Positions 29,945 to 38,627 of a DNA stretch of 55,197 nucleotides are shown here, one piece after another; positions within the stretch are counted from its first letter, which is position 1, and each line of letters opens with the position of its first letter. The notes beneath the pieces were generated by a model. It made no database searches. It worked only from the letters and a program-made list of their open reading frames with translations, and had not been told where the DNA came from. The DNA comes from Anaerolineae bacterium. Its GTDB lineage: Bacteria; Chloroflexota; Anaerolineae; Aggregatilineales; Phototrophicaceae. Where the stretch lies: positions 1 through 55,197 of the forward strand of contig JAEURA010000191.1 in the NCBI GenBank assembly GCA_016789005.1, written 5' to 3'. Position numbers and translations under genes: made by a program.

Positions 29945-31333
29945 ATGCATGACTTCCAGCCCAAGACCATCATCGAACCGTTTCGCATTCGTTCCGTCGA
30001 GCCGATCCACTTCACCACCCCGGCGCAGCGCGAAGCCGCGCTCCAAGCCGCTGGCTACAACCCCTTCCTGCTGCGCGCCGACGACGTGCTGATCGACCTG
30101 CTGACCGACAGCGGAACCGGGGCGATGTCCTCGCGGCAGTGGGCGGGCATGATCGCCAGCGACGAAAGCTATGCCGGGGCGTCGTCGTTCTATCGTTTCG
30201 AGGCGGCGGTCCGCGACATCACCGGCTTCAAACACGTCATCCCGACGCATCAGGGGCGGGCGGCGGAGAATATCCTGTTCACGACTATCGCCAAGCCGGG
30301 TGATGTCATCCCCAACAACACCCACTTCGACACCACGCGGGCGCACGTCGAGCACGCCGGGGCGGAGGCGCGCGATCTGGTCATCGCCGAAGGACGGCAG
30401 CCGCGCCTGATTCACCCCTTCAAGGGCAACATGGATATCGCCGCGCTGGAGGAGACCATCGAGCAGGTTGGGCGGGAGCGCATTCCGGCGATCCTGCTGA
30501 CGGTGACCAATAATTCCGGCGGCGGTCAGCCGGTGAGCATGGCGAACGTCCGGGCGGTCAGTGCGGTGGCGCGCCGGCATGGCATTCCGTTCTTCATCGA
30601 CGCTTGCCGCTTTGCCGAAAACGCCTGGTTCATCAAGACCCGCGAAGAAGGCTACGCCGACAAGACTCCGCAGGAGATCGCCCAGGAGCTGTTCAGCTAT
30701 GCTGACGGCTGCACGATGAGCGCCAAGAAGGACGGCATGGCGAATATCGGTGGATTCCTGGCGGTCAACGACGACGATCTGGCGGCGAAGTGTCGCAATC
30801 TGGAAATCCTCACCGAGGGATTCCCGACCTACGGCGGCATGGCGGGTTATGATCTGGAGGCGATTGCCCAGGGCTTGTACGAAGCGCTCGACGAGCATTA
30901 TCTGCGCTACCGCATCCGCTCCATCGCCTATCTGGGCGACCGGCTGACGGCGGCGGGCATCCCCATCGTGCAGCCGACCGGCGGACACGCCGTCTACCTC
31001 GATGCCCGCGAGATGCTGCCGCATATCCCCCCGACGCAGTATCCGGGCTGGTCGCTGAACAATGCCCTTTACCTGCTGGGCGGCGTGCGCGCCGTCGAAA
31101 TCGGCACAGTGATGTTTGGCTTGCAGCCCGATGGCACGGAACAGCCGGCGCGCATGGACCTGGTGCGCTTGGCGTTTCCCCGCCGCACCTACACCCAGAG
31201 CCATGTCGATTACCTCGCCGAGGTGATCCTGGAAGTCTACGCCCGGCGTGAATCGCTGCCCGGCTATCGAATCGTGTGGCAGGCTCCGGTGCTGCGCCAT
31301 TTCACCATTCGGCTTGAACCGCTGGGCGGCTAA
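29945..31333 (+). CDS. tnaA: Tryptophanase (beta-eliminating lyase)
   Basis: This PLP enzyme splits tryptophan into indole, pyruvate and ammonia. The 462-residue length fits the tryptophanase/tyrosine phenol-lyase family. Landmarks are Y-I-D/L-I-D-L-L-T-D-S-G-T near 46-55, P-T-H-Q-G-R-A-A-E-N near 99-108, and S-A-K-K-D-G with the PLP lysine at 262. In the region that separates the two activities the protein reads R-A-V-E-I-G, like tryptophanase; tyrosine phenol-lyases have M-E-R-G with a substrate-binding Arg at the Ile position. The ATG at 29945 follows GAGGAC. A GCATAAT box lies about 55 bases upstream. No Trp-containing tnaC-like leader peptide is visible and no permease gene is adjacent. 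Confidence 0.88.
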   Translation: MHDFQPKTIIEPFRIRSVEPIHFTTPAQREAALQAAGYNPFLLRADDVLIDLLTDSGTGAMSSRQWAGMIASDESYAGASSFYRFEAAVRDITGFKHVIPTHQGRAAENILFTTIAKPGDVIPNNTHFDTTRAHVEHAGAEARDLVIAEGRQPRLIHPFKGNMDIAALEETIEQVGRERIPAILLTVTNNSGGGQPVSMANVRAVSAVARRHGIPFFIDACRFAENAWFIKTREEGYADKTPQEIAQELFSYADGCTMSAKKDGMANIGGFLAVNDDDLAAKCRNLEILTEGFPTYGGMAGYDLEAIAQGLYEALDEHYLRYRIRSIAYLGDRLTAAGIPIVQPTGGHAVYLDAREMLPHIPPTQYPGWSLNNALYLLGGVRAVEIGTVMFGLQPDGTEQPARMDLVRLAFPRRTYTQSHVDYLAEVILEVYARRESLPGYRIVWQAPVLRHFTIRLEPLGG

Positions 31334-31449
31334 AACTGTGATATACTGGTGAATACAGCCCTCACATCAAGCGTTTACCCGTCCAACGTGTCTGCTGTCG
31401 CCGCGGCAATCACGCCGCATTTTCGTGTGTCTACCACCATTGAGGTCCC

Positions 31450-32919
31450 ATGCAATTTTCTGAGTTGAAACTGATCGAGCCTTTGCTGCGCGCTGTGCAG
31501 ACGGAAGGCTACACCGAGCCGACGCCGATTCAGGCGCAGGCGATTCCGCATGTGCTGGCAGGCAAAGACCTGATCGGCTGTGCCCAGACCGGCACAGGCA
31601 AGACGGCGGCGTTCGCGCTGCCCTTGCTCCAACGCCTTGCACTTCAGACGAACGACAAGCAGGGGCGCAAGAAGCTGCGCGTCCTGGTGCTTTCGCCCAC
31701 CCGCGAGCTGGCGTCGCAGATCGCCGACAGCTTCAATACCTATGGACGCCACACCGGTCTGAAGACCATCGTCATCTACGGCGGGGTGGGGCAGAACCCC
31801 CAGGTGCAGGCGCTGCGCAGCGGCGCGGAAATTCTGGTCGCCACGCCGGGACGCCTGCTCGACCTGATGGGGCAGGGCTACATCCGCCTGAACAGCATCG
31901 AGGTCTTCGTCCTGGACGAAGCGGATCGCATGCTGGACATGGGTTTCTTCCCGGACGTGAAGCGGGTCATCGCCGCGCTGCCCGTCCAGCGCCAGACGCT
32001 CATGTTTTCCGCCACCATGCCAGAGCCGATTCAGGCGCTTGCCGACGACATCCTGATCGCGCCGGTGAAGGTAGAAGTCACGCCGCCGGCGACGACCGTC
32101 GAGAAGATCACCCAATCCGTCTACTTCGTGGACAAGAAGAACAAGCGGGCGCTGCTGGAACACCTGCTGGACGACGCCTCGATTCGCCGGGCGCTGGTCT
32201 TCACGCGCACCAAGCACGGCGCGAACAAGCTGGCGCAGCAGTTGGAACACGCCAACATCATGGCGGAAGCCATTCATGGCAACAAATCCCAGTCGGCGCG
32301 CGAAAAGGCGCTGTCCAATTTCAAATCGGGCATGACGCGGGTGCTGGTGGCGACCGACATCGCGGCGCGCGGCATCGACGTGGACGACGTGACTCATGTC
32401 ATCAACTTTGACCTGCCCTACGAACCGGAAAGCTACGTTCATCGCATCGGGCGGACGGCGCGGGCGGGCGCTTCGGGCATCGCCTTCTCCTTCGTGGATG
32501 GCGAGGAGTTCAAGCTGCTGCGCGACATCGAGCGGCTCATCCGGGTGAGCGTCCCCGTCGCCGATGGACACCCCTATGCCCTCTCTCCGGCGCAGTACGC
32601 CGCAGCGACCAACGACGGAGCGCATCTGCGCCCGCCGGTGCGTTCACCGCGCCCCCAGGGCGGAGCCGGACGCCAAAACGATCAGCGCCGGGCAGCCTCG
32701 TCGAACCGACCGGGGAGCGGGCAGCGCTTCGAGGGCAACCGCGCCAATCACAGCCATTCGCCCGGCGCATCGACTTACAGCGGGAACGCGCACAGCGCAT
32801 CGGCGCGCGGCACGGCTGCGCCCGCCAACGCCGACTCTTCAACCGGCTACGGCGAACGCAGCGACAATCGCCGCCGCCGCCGTCGGCGTGGAAAGCCGTC
32901 CGCCGACGCGACGCCCTGA
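31450..32919 (+). CDS. DEAD-box ATP-dependent RNA helicase (RhlE-like)
   Basis: The 489-residue protein has every helicase motif in order: P-T-P-I-Q (Q motif, near 24-28), A-Q-T-G-T-G-K-T (45-52), P-T-R-E-L (near 84-88), T-P-G-R, D-E-A-D (near 157-160), [12 protein letters not shown], and H-R-I-G-R-T-A-R. After about residue 385 comes a 100-residue disordered tail rich in Arg, Ser, Asn and Gly that ends R-R-R-R-R-R-R-G-K, suited to RNA binding. RhlE-type helicases act in ribosome assembly and cold-shock RNA remodelling. GAGG precedes the ATG. A TATACT box lies about 105 bases upstream, giving a long leader as is common for cold-induced helicases. Confidence 0.95.
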   Translation: MQFSELKLIEPLLRAVQTEGYTEPTPIQAQAIPHVLAGKDLIGCAQTGTGKTAAFALPLLQRLALQTNDKQGRKKLRVLVLSPTRELASQIADSFNTYGRHTGLKTIVIYGGVGQNPQVQALRSGAEILVATPGRLLDLMGQGYIRLNSIEVFVLDEADRMLDMGFFPDVKRVIAALPVQRQTLMFSATMPEPIQALADDILIAPVKVEVTPPATTVEKITQSVYFVDKKNKRALLEHLLDDASIRRALVFTRTKHGANKLAQQLEHANIMAEAIHGNKSQSAREKALSNFKSGMTRVLVATDIAARGIDVDDVTHVINFDLPYEPESYVHRIGRTARAGASGIAFSFVDGEEFKLLRDIERLIRVSVPVADGHPYALSPAQYAAATNDGAHLRPPVRSPRPQGGAGRQNDQRRAASSNRPGSGQRFEGNRANHSHSPGASTYSGNAHSASARGTAAPANADSSTGYGERSDNRRRRRRRGKPSADATP

Positions 32920-32953
32920 TTCGTCGGACATCTGGACGACGCGACACATCACT

Positions 32954-32990
32954 ATAAAAACAGCCCCTCGCGCAGAGGGGCTGTTTTTAT
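32954..32990. terminator. Bidirectional intrinsic terminator
   Basis: ATAAAAACAGCCCCTC-GCGCA-GAGGGGCTGTTTTTAT is a perfect 16-bp inverted repeat around a five-base loop. It has a T-run on one strand and an A-run on the other, so it works in both directions. It sits between the convergent helicase and kimA genes. Confidence 0.95.
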
Positions 32991-33029
32991 GCGGTCTTGA
33001 TGCCGGCGTAAGGAAACAGAAAACCGGCG

Positions 33030-34964
33030 CTATGCCCCCTGCGCTGTACTCGCGGCGTTTTCCGGCTCGGTCTGCGGCGCGTGAATCTGATAGGGCACGT
33101 TGGTGACCACGACCCGCTCCAACCGACCGAGCGCCAGGTTGAAGATGAAGGCGCTGTTCTGGTGCAGCGCCTGCCCCCAGAACGTATCCATGACCAGATG
33201 TCCCATGATGACGTGGACGAAACAACCGGGCACTTCCTGCTGAAGCTGCTCGATGTAGTCCTTGATCGGCTCGGCAAGCTGGCGGAACGGTGACGGCAGG
33301 ACGACCAGCTCGCCGGTGCCGATGCGCTGTTCCCATTTCTGCCTGACCAGTTCCGCTTTTTCCGGGTTCACGCCCACGTGCACTGCCTGCCAGGGGTGTC
33401 CCAGCGAATTGGCGAAATCGACCATGCGCGCCGTCTCTTTGTGCACATCGTCCACCAGGATGAGCGTGCGCACGTCACGCGGTTTCAGGTTGGGGCGCGC
33501 CCCCTGAAGGCTGAGGGTGTGCGCGACATCCTTGTAGTGGTAGTGGATGCGGAAGAAGACGTAGACCATCGCCGGGATGAGCACGACGATGAACCATGCG
33601 CCGGAGGTGAACTTCGTCACGGCGAAGATGATCATGACAATGCCGGTGCAGACCGCGCCAATCGCGCTGATGGCGAGATGGGTTCGCCAGTGCGGATCAT
33701 AGGTCAGGTCGGTCTCCAAGCCCTTGACCACTTCGCCGGGCTTCAGCCTGCCGACCTTGCGCAGGCGGACGACCATGCCGGTCTGCGAGATGGTGAAGCT
33801 GAGGAAGACGCCGACGGCGTAGAGCGGGATCAGCTGGGTGGTGGTCGCGCCCGCCAGGATCACCAGGACCGATGCCGCGCCCGCCAGCACCAGGATGCCC
33901 CACGAGAAGACGAGACGCCCACCGCGATAGGTGAGCTGGCGGGGAAGGAAGCCGTCACCGGCGTGCAGCGCCGCCAGACGGGGAAAGTCGGCGTAGCTGG
34001 TGTTCGCCGCCATCAACAGGATTAGCGCCGTGCCTGCCAGCAGCAGGAAGTAGAAGATGCTGCCGTCGCCATAGATGGCGCGCCCCATCTGCGAGATCAC
34101 CGTCTCGACGTGGCTGGGCTGCGCCTGAATCTGGTTCGCCAGGAAGGTGATGCCCAGGAACAGCACGATCAGGATGGTGCTCATCCACGCCAGGGTGATG
34201 GCGGCGTTGCGACTCTTCGGCTCTTTGAAGGCGGTGATGCCGTTGGAGATGGCTTCGATGCCGGTCAGCGCCGTGCAGCCGCTCGAAAAGGCGCGCAGGA
34301 TCAGGAAGAGCGTCAGCGGTTCGGCGACATTGTGATGCAGCGCCTCGACCCCTTCGACCGGGCTGAGCGTGCCGGTCAGCAGGCGGAAGAAACCGACGCC
34401 CAGCGTCACGAAGGTGATCGCCAGGAAGAAATAGGTCGGCACGGCGAAGATGCTGCCGCTCTCCTTGACGCCGCGCAGGTTGACGACGGTCATCAGGATG
34501 ATCACGCCGACGGCGATCTCGACGCGGTACGGGTGCAAATCCTGAAAAGCGGAGGTGATCTGCTCGACGCCGGAGGAGATGCTGACAGCGACCGTCAGAA
34601 TGTAGTCGGTGAGCAGCGCCGCGCCGGCGATCTGCGCCGGAAGCTCGCCCAGGTTGTCGCGGGCGACGATGTACGCGCCGCCGCCGTTGGGATAGGCGTG
34701 GATGGTCTGCCGATAAGACAGGGTGACGATGATCAGCAGAACGGAGATGGCGATTGCCAGCGGGATAGAGATGCCAAACAGCGCCGCGCTGCCGCCCGCC
34801 AGCGCCAGGATGATCAGCATTTCCTGAGTTGCGTAAGCTGTGGACGACAGCGCGTCGGAGGCGAAGACCGCCAAGCCGATGGGTTTGCTGATCGCCTGAT
34901 GCGGCAGGTCTTTGGTCTCCAGCGGCTTTCCGACGAGAAGATGTCCGAGTTTGACGCCTTGCAT
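33030..34964 (-). CDS. kimA: KimA-type high-affinity potassium importer (APC superfamily)
   Basis: KimA (formerly YdaO) is a proton-coupled K+ importer of the APC fold. The 644-residue protein follows it closely: L-V-G-K-P-L near the N-terminus, S-D-A-L-S-S-T-A-Y-A-T near 36-46, N-G-G-G-A-Y-I-V-A-R-D-N-L-G-E near 90-104, S-S-G-C-T-A-L-T-G-I-E-A-I-S-N near 229-243, and I-P-L-Y-A-V-G-V-F near 375-383. About twelve membrane helices precede a cytoplasmic C-terminal domain of about 150 residues, as in KimA. The ATG at 34964 follows GAGGAC; the 32-codon extension crosses a terminator hairpin and is rejected. Neighbouring KdpD/KdpE-like genes on the same strand support a potassium role. Confidence 0.9.
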   Translation of the reverse strand: MQGVKLGHLLVGKPLETKDLPHQAISKPIGLAVFASDALSSTAYATQEMLIILALAGGSAALFGISIPLAIAISVLLIIVTLSYRQTIHAYPNGGGAYIVARDNLGELPAQIAGAALLTDYILTVAVSISSGVEQITSAFQDLHPYRVEIAVGVIILMTVVNLRGVKESGSIFAVPTYFFLAITFVTLGVGFFRLLTGTLSPVEGVEALHHNVAEPLTLFLILRAFSSGCTALTGIEAISNGITAFKEPKSRNAAITLAWMSTILIVLFLGITFLANQIQAQPSHVETVISQMGRAIYGDGSIFYFLLLAGTALILLMAANTSYADFPRLAALHAGDGFLPRQLTYRGGRLVFSWGILVLAGAASVLVILAGATTTQLIPLYAVGVFLSFTISQTGMVVRLRKVGRLKPGEVVKGLETDLTYDPHWRTHLAISAIGAVCTGIVMIIFAVTKFTSGAWFIVVLIPAMVYVFFRIHYHYKDVAHTLSLQGARPNLKPRDVRTLILVDDVHKETARMVDFANSLGHPWQAVHVGVNPEKAELVRQKWEQRIGTGELVVLPSPFRQLAEPIKDYIEQLQQEVPGCFVHVIMGHLVMDTFWGQALHQNSAFIFNLALGRLERVVVTNVPYQIHAPQTEPENAASTAQGA

Positions 34965-35009
34965 GATGGGGTGAGTCCTCGTGTTGATCAACCAGGGCGC
35001 CCCAAACAC

Positions 35010-35046
35010 AAAAAATACTCCAACAGAACACCGTACTGTTGGAGTA
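35010..35046 (-). terminator. Terminator or attenuator in front of kimA
   Basis: Read on the minus strand, ACTCCAACAG and CTGTTGGAGT form a perfect 10-bp stem around nine bases, followed by A and six T. It lies between the kdpE-like stop and the kimA start, 45 bases before the latter. It either ends the two-component transcript or serves as an attenuator of kimA. Confidence 0.75.
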
Positions 35047-35082
35047 AAGTTCTGTGCCAAAAGGGCGGGAACGCTCTATATA

Positions 35083-35117
35083 CAATCTTGATACTACCAG
35101 GGGGCGTATCAAGATTG
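35083..35117. promoter_or_regulatory. Perfect 12-bp inverted repeat upstream of kimA, putative operator
   Basis: CAATCTTGATAC (35083-35094) and GTATCAAGATTG (35106-35117) are exact inverted copies 11 bases apart. A third half-site, GTATCAAGA, lies at 35149-35157 over the kdpE-like stop codon. No T-run follows on either strand, which argues against a simple terminator. On the minus strand a TATATA box directly follows the repeat, so a bound protein would sit over a kimA promoter. Confidence 0.6.
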
Positions 35118-35151
35118 TGACAACTTCACGAGAAAACACGTAAAGAATGTA

Positions 35152-35856
35152 TCAAGACGGATCGCCGCTCACGAAGCGATAGCCGACTCCCGGTTCGTTG
35201 AGGATGTAGCGGATGTTGCGCGCCGGGTTTTCGCGCAGTTTCTTGCGCAGCGTGTTGATGAACACCCGCACGTAATGATCCATCTCGGCATATTCCGCGC
35301 CCCATACGGCGTTGAGGATGGCGCGGTGCGTCATCACCCTACCCGGATGCGTCGCCAGCAGCCGCAGGAGTTCGTATTCCTTGGGTGTGAGGTGCACCTC
35401 TTCGCCTTCGACCTGCACGGTGCGCGTGACCAGGTTGATCGCCAGCGCGCCGACCCGAATCTCCGTTTTGGTGTGCGCAGCCGGATCGGTGACGATGCGC
35501 CGGCGCACTGCCTGGATGCGGGCGTGCAGTTCTTCCATGCCGAACGGTTTGGTCAGATAGTCGTCAGCGCCGGCGTTGAGCGCGATCACCTTAGTCTTCT
35601 CCTCGTCATGGATCGACAGCATGATTACCGGCGTCGTCGTCCATTCGCGCAGCCGGCGGCAGACCTCAATGCCATCCGGTTCCGAACCAAGCGAGATGTC
35701 GAGGATGATCATGTCGGGCTGCTGCTGTGCCGCAGTGATCAAACCCTCTGTACCATTCGAAGCCAGCAGCACTTCGAAGCCGTAGCCGTTGAGGGCGATC
35801 TTGAGCTGCCGGCGGATCTGCGGCTCGTCATCGACGACCAGGACGCTCAGAGTCAT
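35152..35856 (-). CDS. KdpE-like OmpR-family response regulator
   Basis: The 234-residue protein has a receiver domain (about 1-118) with D-D near 9-10, the phosphorylation site Asp53 in I-I-L-D-I-S-L, and Lys in L-T-K-P-F near 104. A winged-helix DNA-binding domain follows (about 130-230), with L-T-P-K-E-Y-E-L-L-R-L-L and the recognition-helix region V-R-V-F-I-N-T-L-R-K-K-L. It is one base behind the kinase stop (TGACATG), so they are co-translated. The best family match is KdpE, the regulator of K+ uptake. No kdpFABC genes are present in the window; the adjacent K+ transporter is KimA. Confidence 0.87.
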   Translation of the reverse strand: MTLSVLVVDDEPQIRRQLKIALNGYGFEVLLASNGTEGLITAAQQQPDMIILDISLGSEPDGIEVCRRLREWTTTPVIMLSIHDEEKTKVIALNAGADDYLTKPFGMEELHARIQAVRRRIVTDPAAHTKTEIRVGALAINLVTRTVQVEGEEVHLTPKEYELLRLLATHPGRVMTHRAILNAVWGAEYAEMDHYVRVFINTLRKKLRENPARNIRYILNEPGVGYRFVSGDPS

Positions 35857-35857
35857 G

Positions 35858-36883
35858 TCAGGGTTCCTTTCGCATAGGCAGGGTGATGATGAAGGTCGCC
35901 CCGCCGCCAGGGGTATCTTCCACCAGCAGACGCCCGTGATGGGCGGCGACGATGCCGCCGGCGATGGGCAATCCCAGACCGATGTGACCGTGTTCGCCCC
36001 GGTAGAACGGTTCGAGCAGGTGGACGCGCTCTGTCTCGGTGATGTTCGGTCCGTGATTGATGACCAGCAGGCGCGCCGTTTCGCCGGCAATTTCACCGCG
36101 CAGCTCGACTTTGCGTGCGGAGGGTTCATAGCGGAGGGCATTTTCCACCAGATTGGTCAACGCCTGCCGGATCAGCCCGTAATCGAAGGCAACAAGTGGA
36201 AGCGAATCCGCGAAGGACAGGGCGATCCGTTCCTGCTTGCTGCGCTCATAGGCGCGCGCCGCCACATCTCCGGCAACTTCTTCCAGCGAGTTGTCCTGAC
36301 AGTTGAGCGTCAGCGCGCCGGCTTCCAGTCGCGACAGATCGAGCAGATCGCCGATCAGCCGGTCGAGCTGGTCGGCTTCGCCCTCGATGGCTTGCGACAG
36401 TTCTCTCCGCTCGTCGGCGCTCAACCCGTCGCCGAGGCGCTGGAGATTTGCCGCCGAGGTCTTGATGATGGTGATGGGCGTGCGCAGATCGTGCGAAACA
36501 GAGCGCAGCAGCGCCGTCTTGAGCCGATCGGCTTCTTCGAACTGCTGGCTGGTGCGTTCGCGATAGCGGGCGTTGGCTGCCAGCCGACCGACCAGCAGCG
36601 CGGCAGCCAGGAAGACCACCAGATCGATGACCTCGCGCGGGTCGCTGATCAGGAAGGTGTAGTAAGGCGAGACCAGGAAGAAGTTGATGCACAGGAAGCT
36701 GATGAACGATGCCATCACAGCGACGCGCGTGCCGCTGCGAATCGCCAGGACCAGCACGACGAGGATGTAGATCGTGATGAAGTTGGAGAGGGTCAGCACC
36801 GACCGCAGCAGCCATGCCACCCCGGTGACGGCGACCAGCAGCACGACCGCGCCGCCCCAGCGTTCAATACGTTGCGCGTTCAT
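35858..36883 (-). CDS. Shortened KdpD-like sensor histidine kinase
   Basis: The 341-residue protein begins with four close membrane helices (about 8-100) of the DUF4118 type found in KdpD: F-I-T-I-Y-I-L-V-V-L-V-L and N-F-F-L-V-S-P-Y-Y-T-F. The kinase core follows, with S-V-S-H-D-L-R-T-P and phospho-acceptor His131, N-L-V-E-N-A-L-R-Y (N box), and G-L-G-L-P-I-A-G-G-I (G box). Full KdpD proteins are about 900 residues and begin with a KdpD domain plus a Usp domain that bind nucleotides; both are absent here, and no coding remnant lies upstream. The ATG at 36883 has no ribosome-binding site but lies seven bases behind a TATGAT box, so the mRNA may be leaderless. Confidence 0.88.
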   Translation of the reverse strand: MNAQRIERWGGAVVLLVAVTGVAWLLRSVLTLSNFITIYILVVLVLAIRSGTRVAVMASFISFLCINFFLVSPYYTFLISDPREVIDLVVFLAAALLVGRLAANARYRERTSQQFEEADRLKTALLRSVSHDLRTPITIIKTSAANLQRLGDGLSADERRELSQAIEGEADQLDRLIGDLLDLSRLEAGALTLNCQDNSLEEVAGDVAARAYERSKQERIALSFADSLPLVAFDYGLIRQALTNLVENALRYEPSARKVELRGEIAGETARLLVINHGPNITETERVHLLEPFYRGEHGHIGLGLPIAGGIVAAHHGRLLVEDTPGGGATFIITLPMRKEP

Positions 36884-36889
36884 GCCACT

Positions 36890-36918
36890 ATCATAGGAGG
36901 GGCGCGGCGGCGGAGCAA
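36890..36918 (-). promoter_or_regulatory. Promoter of the kdpD-like gene
   Basis: On the minus strand TTGCTC and TATGAT are 17 bases apart, and the -10 element ends six bases before the ATG at 36883. Transcription would start at or within a few bases of the start codon. Confidence 0.6.
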
Positions 36919-36992
36919 GTCCGGTGGTCATGGCTGAAGCACGGTGGTATGCTCATCGCCGAATCGCGGATTCGACGGAGGGCAGTTCTCTG

Positions 36993-37838
36993 ATGGAGAG
37001 CAGATTTGTCCAGGCGAACGGCGTCACGATCCATCTGCTGGATTACGGCGGCGAAGGCGAACCGCTGGTATTGATGCATGGGCTGACCGCCAACGGGCAC
37101 AGCTTTGACGGGCTGGCGCGGCACGGTCTGACCCGTCGACTGCACGTCTACGCGCTCGACCTGCGCGGGCGGGGGCTGAGCGACAAGCCGCAGACCGGCT
37201 ACGGTATGGCAGACCACGCCCGTGACCTGATCGGCGTGCTGGACGCGCTGGGGCTGGAACGGGCGCTCATCGGCGGGCATTCATTCGGCGGGCTGGTGAC
37301 GATCTACGCGGCGGCGGTCTACCCTGAGCGCGTGTCGAAGATGGTCATCATGGATTCCGGGCTGATGCACCCTCAGGTGCGCGAGCTGATCAAGCCGTCG
37401 CTCGAACGGCTGGGAAAGGCGCTTCCTTCCTGGGAAGCCTATCTGGGGGCGATGAAGGCTGCGCCGTACTACCATGATGGCTTCTGGGACCCGGACCTGG
37501 AGAACTACTATCGCGCCGATGTGGAAACCCTGGCGGATGGATCGGTGCGCTCGCGCTGCCGCCCGGATGCCATCCTGGAAGCTGCCGATATGGGACTGGG
37601 TGAAGACTGGCACAGCCTGATGCGCCGCGCCGACCAGCCTGCTGTCCTGATCTACGCGCCGGAAGGGGTGGGACCCGGCGACACCGCGCCGGTCATCCCG
37701 AAGGAGAAGGCGCTGGAGACCGCCGCCATGCTCAGCCGCTGCCGGGCGGTGAGCGCCACCGGCAATCACCTGACCATGCTTTTCGGACGGCACGCGCCCA
37801 ATACGGTCAGGCTGATCGAGGAGTTCGTGTTCGGCTGA
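36993..37838 (+). CDS. Alpha/beta-hydrolase fold enzyme
   Basis: The 281-residue protein has the usual core. L-V-L-M-H-G-L-T near 25-32 is the oxyanion loop, D-L-R-G-R-G-L-S near 59-66, and the nucleophile elbow G-G-H-S-F-G-G is near 93-99. A late D-L/D-T segment and G-N-H-L-T-M near the C-terminus provide the catalytic His region. The family covers esterases, haloperoxidases and C-C bond hydrolases, so no substrate can be assigned. GGAGGG lies before ATG 36993. It starts divergent from the kdpD-like gene and ends three bases from the convergent pyrE. Confidence 0.88.
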   Translation: MESRFVQANGVTIHLLDYGGEGEPLVLMHGLTANGHSFDGLARHGLTRRLHVYALDLRGRGLSDKPQTGYGMADHARDLIGVLDALGLERALIGGHSFGGLVTIYAAAVYPERVSKMVIMDSGLMHPQVRELIKPSLERLGKALPSWEAYLGAMKAAPYYHDGFWDPDLENYYRADVETLADGSVRSRCRPDAILEAADMGLGEDWHSLMRRADQPAVLIYAPEGVGPGDTAPVIPKEKALETAAMLSRCRAVSATGNHLTMLFGRHAPNTVRLIEEFVFG

Positions 37839-37841
37839 GCC

Positions 37842-38477
37842 TCAGCGTTTGCCCAAGCCGTAGGGGTCGTCGAGCCAGCGCAGGATGATCACCGCCTCTT
37901 CCGGCGTGACCTGCCCGGAGCGCACCGCTTCGTTGACGACGGTGGGGAAGTCCGCCAGGGTATGCATGCGCACGCCGGCGGTTGTGAAACGCGCGGCGGC
38001 ATCAGGAAACCCGTAGGCGATCAGCGCCACGCAGTCGGTGACGATAGCGCCTGCCTGGCGCAGCGCGCCGACCGCCGCCAGGCTGTTCTCTCCGGTGGAG
38101 ATCATGTCTTCGACCAGCAGCACACGCCGATCGGCGACATCGCCGCCCTCGATGCGCCGCCGGTGTTCTTTTGAAGGCTTGCGCACGAAAACCGATGGGA
38201 CGCCGACGCTGAAGGCGAACACGCTGCTGTAAGGGATGCCGGACGTTTCCACCCCGGCGATCACCTCGGCGTCGAAATCGCCGCGCTCCCAGCGAACCCG
38301 GAAGTCATCGACCACGATGCGCCACTGCGCCGGGTAGAAGATCAGGCGGCGGCTGTCCACGTAGACCGGCGACTCCACGCCCGACTTGAAGGTGACCGGC
38401 TCATCGGGGCTGATCCCGACCGCGCCGATCTCCAGAAGGGCGCGTGCAACCTGGGGGGAAGAAAACGAGTCCGTCAT
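37842..38477 (-). CDS. pyrE: Orotate phosphoribosyltransferase
   Basis: PyrE joins orotate to PRPP to form OMP in pyrimidine synthesis. The 211-residue protein has the type I phosphoribosyltransferase PRPP loop, V-L-L-V-E-D-M-I-S-T-G-E-N-S near 119-132. Family stretches are F-K-S-G-V-E-S-P-V-Y-V-D near 30-41, G-V-E-T-S-G-I near 74-80, and F-V-R-K-P-S-K-E near 96-103. A perfect TATAAT box lies at 38544-38549 on the minus strand, although its -35 is poor. purB starts on the opposite strand, so a purine and a pyrimidine gene share one divergent promoter region. Confidence 0.93.
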   Translation of the reverse strand: MTDSFSSPQVARALLEIGAVGISPDEPVTFKSGVESPVYVDSRRLIFYPAQWRIVVDDFRVRWERGDFDAEVIAGVETSGIPYSSVFAFSVGVPSVFVRKPSKEHRRRIEGGDVADRRVLLVEDMISTGENSLAAVGALRQAGAIVTDCVALIAYGFPDAAARFTTAGVRMHTLADFPTVVNEAVRSGQVTPEEAVIILRWLDDPYGLGKR

Positions 38478-38627
38478 GGCGGCTGCCTCTCACTCGTCAC
38501 TCGAAGGATGGTCGGACGTTAGCCTCCCACAGTATATGCCCTTATTATACCCCCTGTCGCTTAAGCTCTGCCGACGATATACTCGGCTTCTCGCACACCA
38601 CCCGCTGAACCGACGGAGAGTTGTCCC

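Noticed and set aside
29945..31333. Tyrosine phenol-lyase instead of tryptophanase.
   Set aside because: The discriminating position has Ile (R-A-V-E-I-G) as in tryptophanase, where tyrosine phenol-lyase has Arg.
34965..35150. A ydaO-type c-di-AMP riboswitch ahead of kimA.
   Set aside because: The region is too short and lacks the conserved internal loop sequences. The visible structure is one inverted repeat plus a terminator hairpin.
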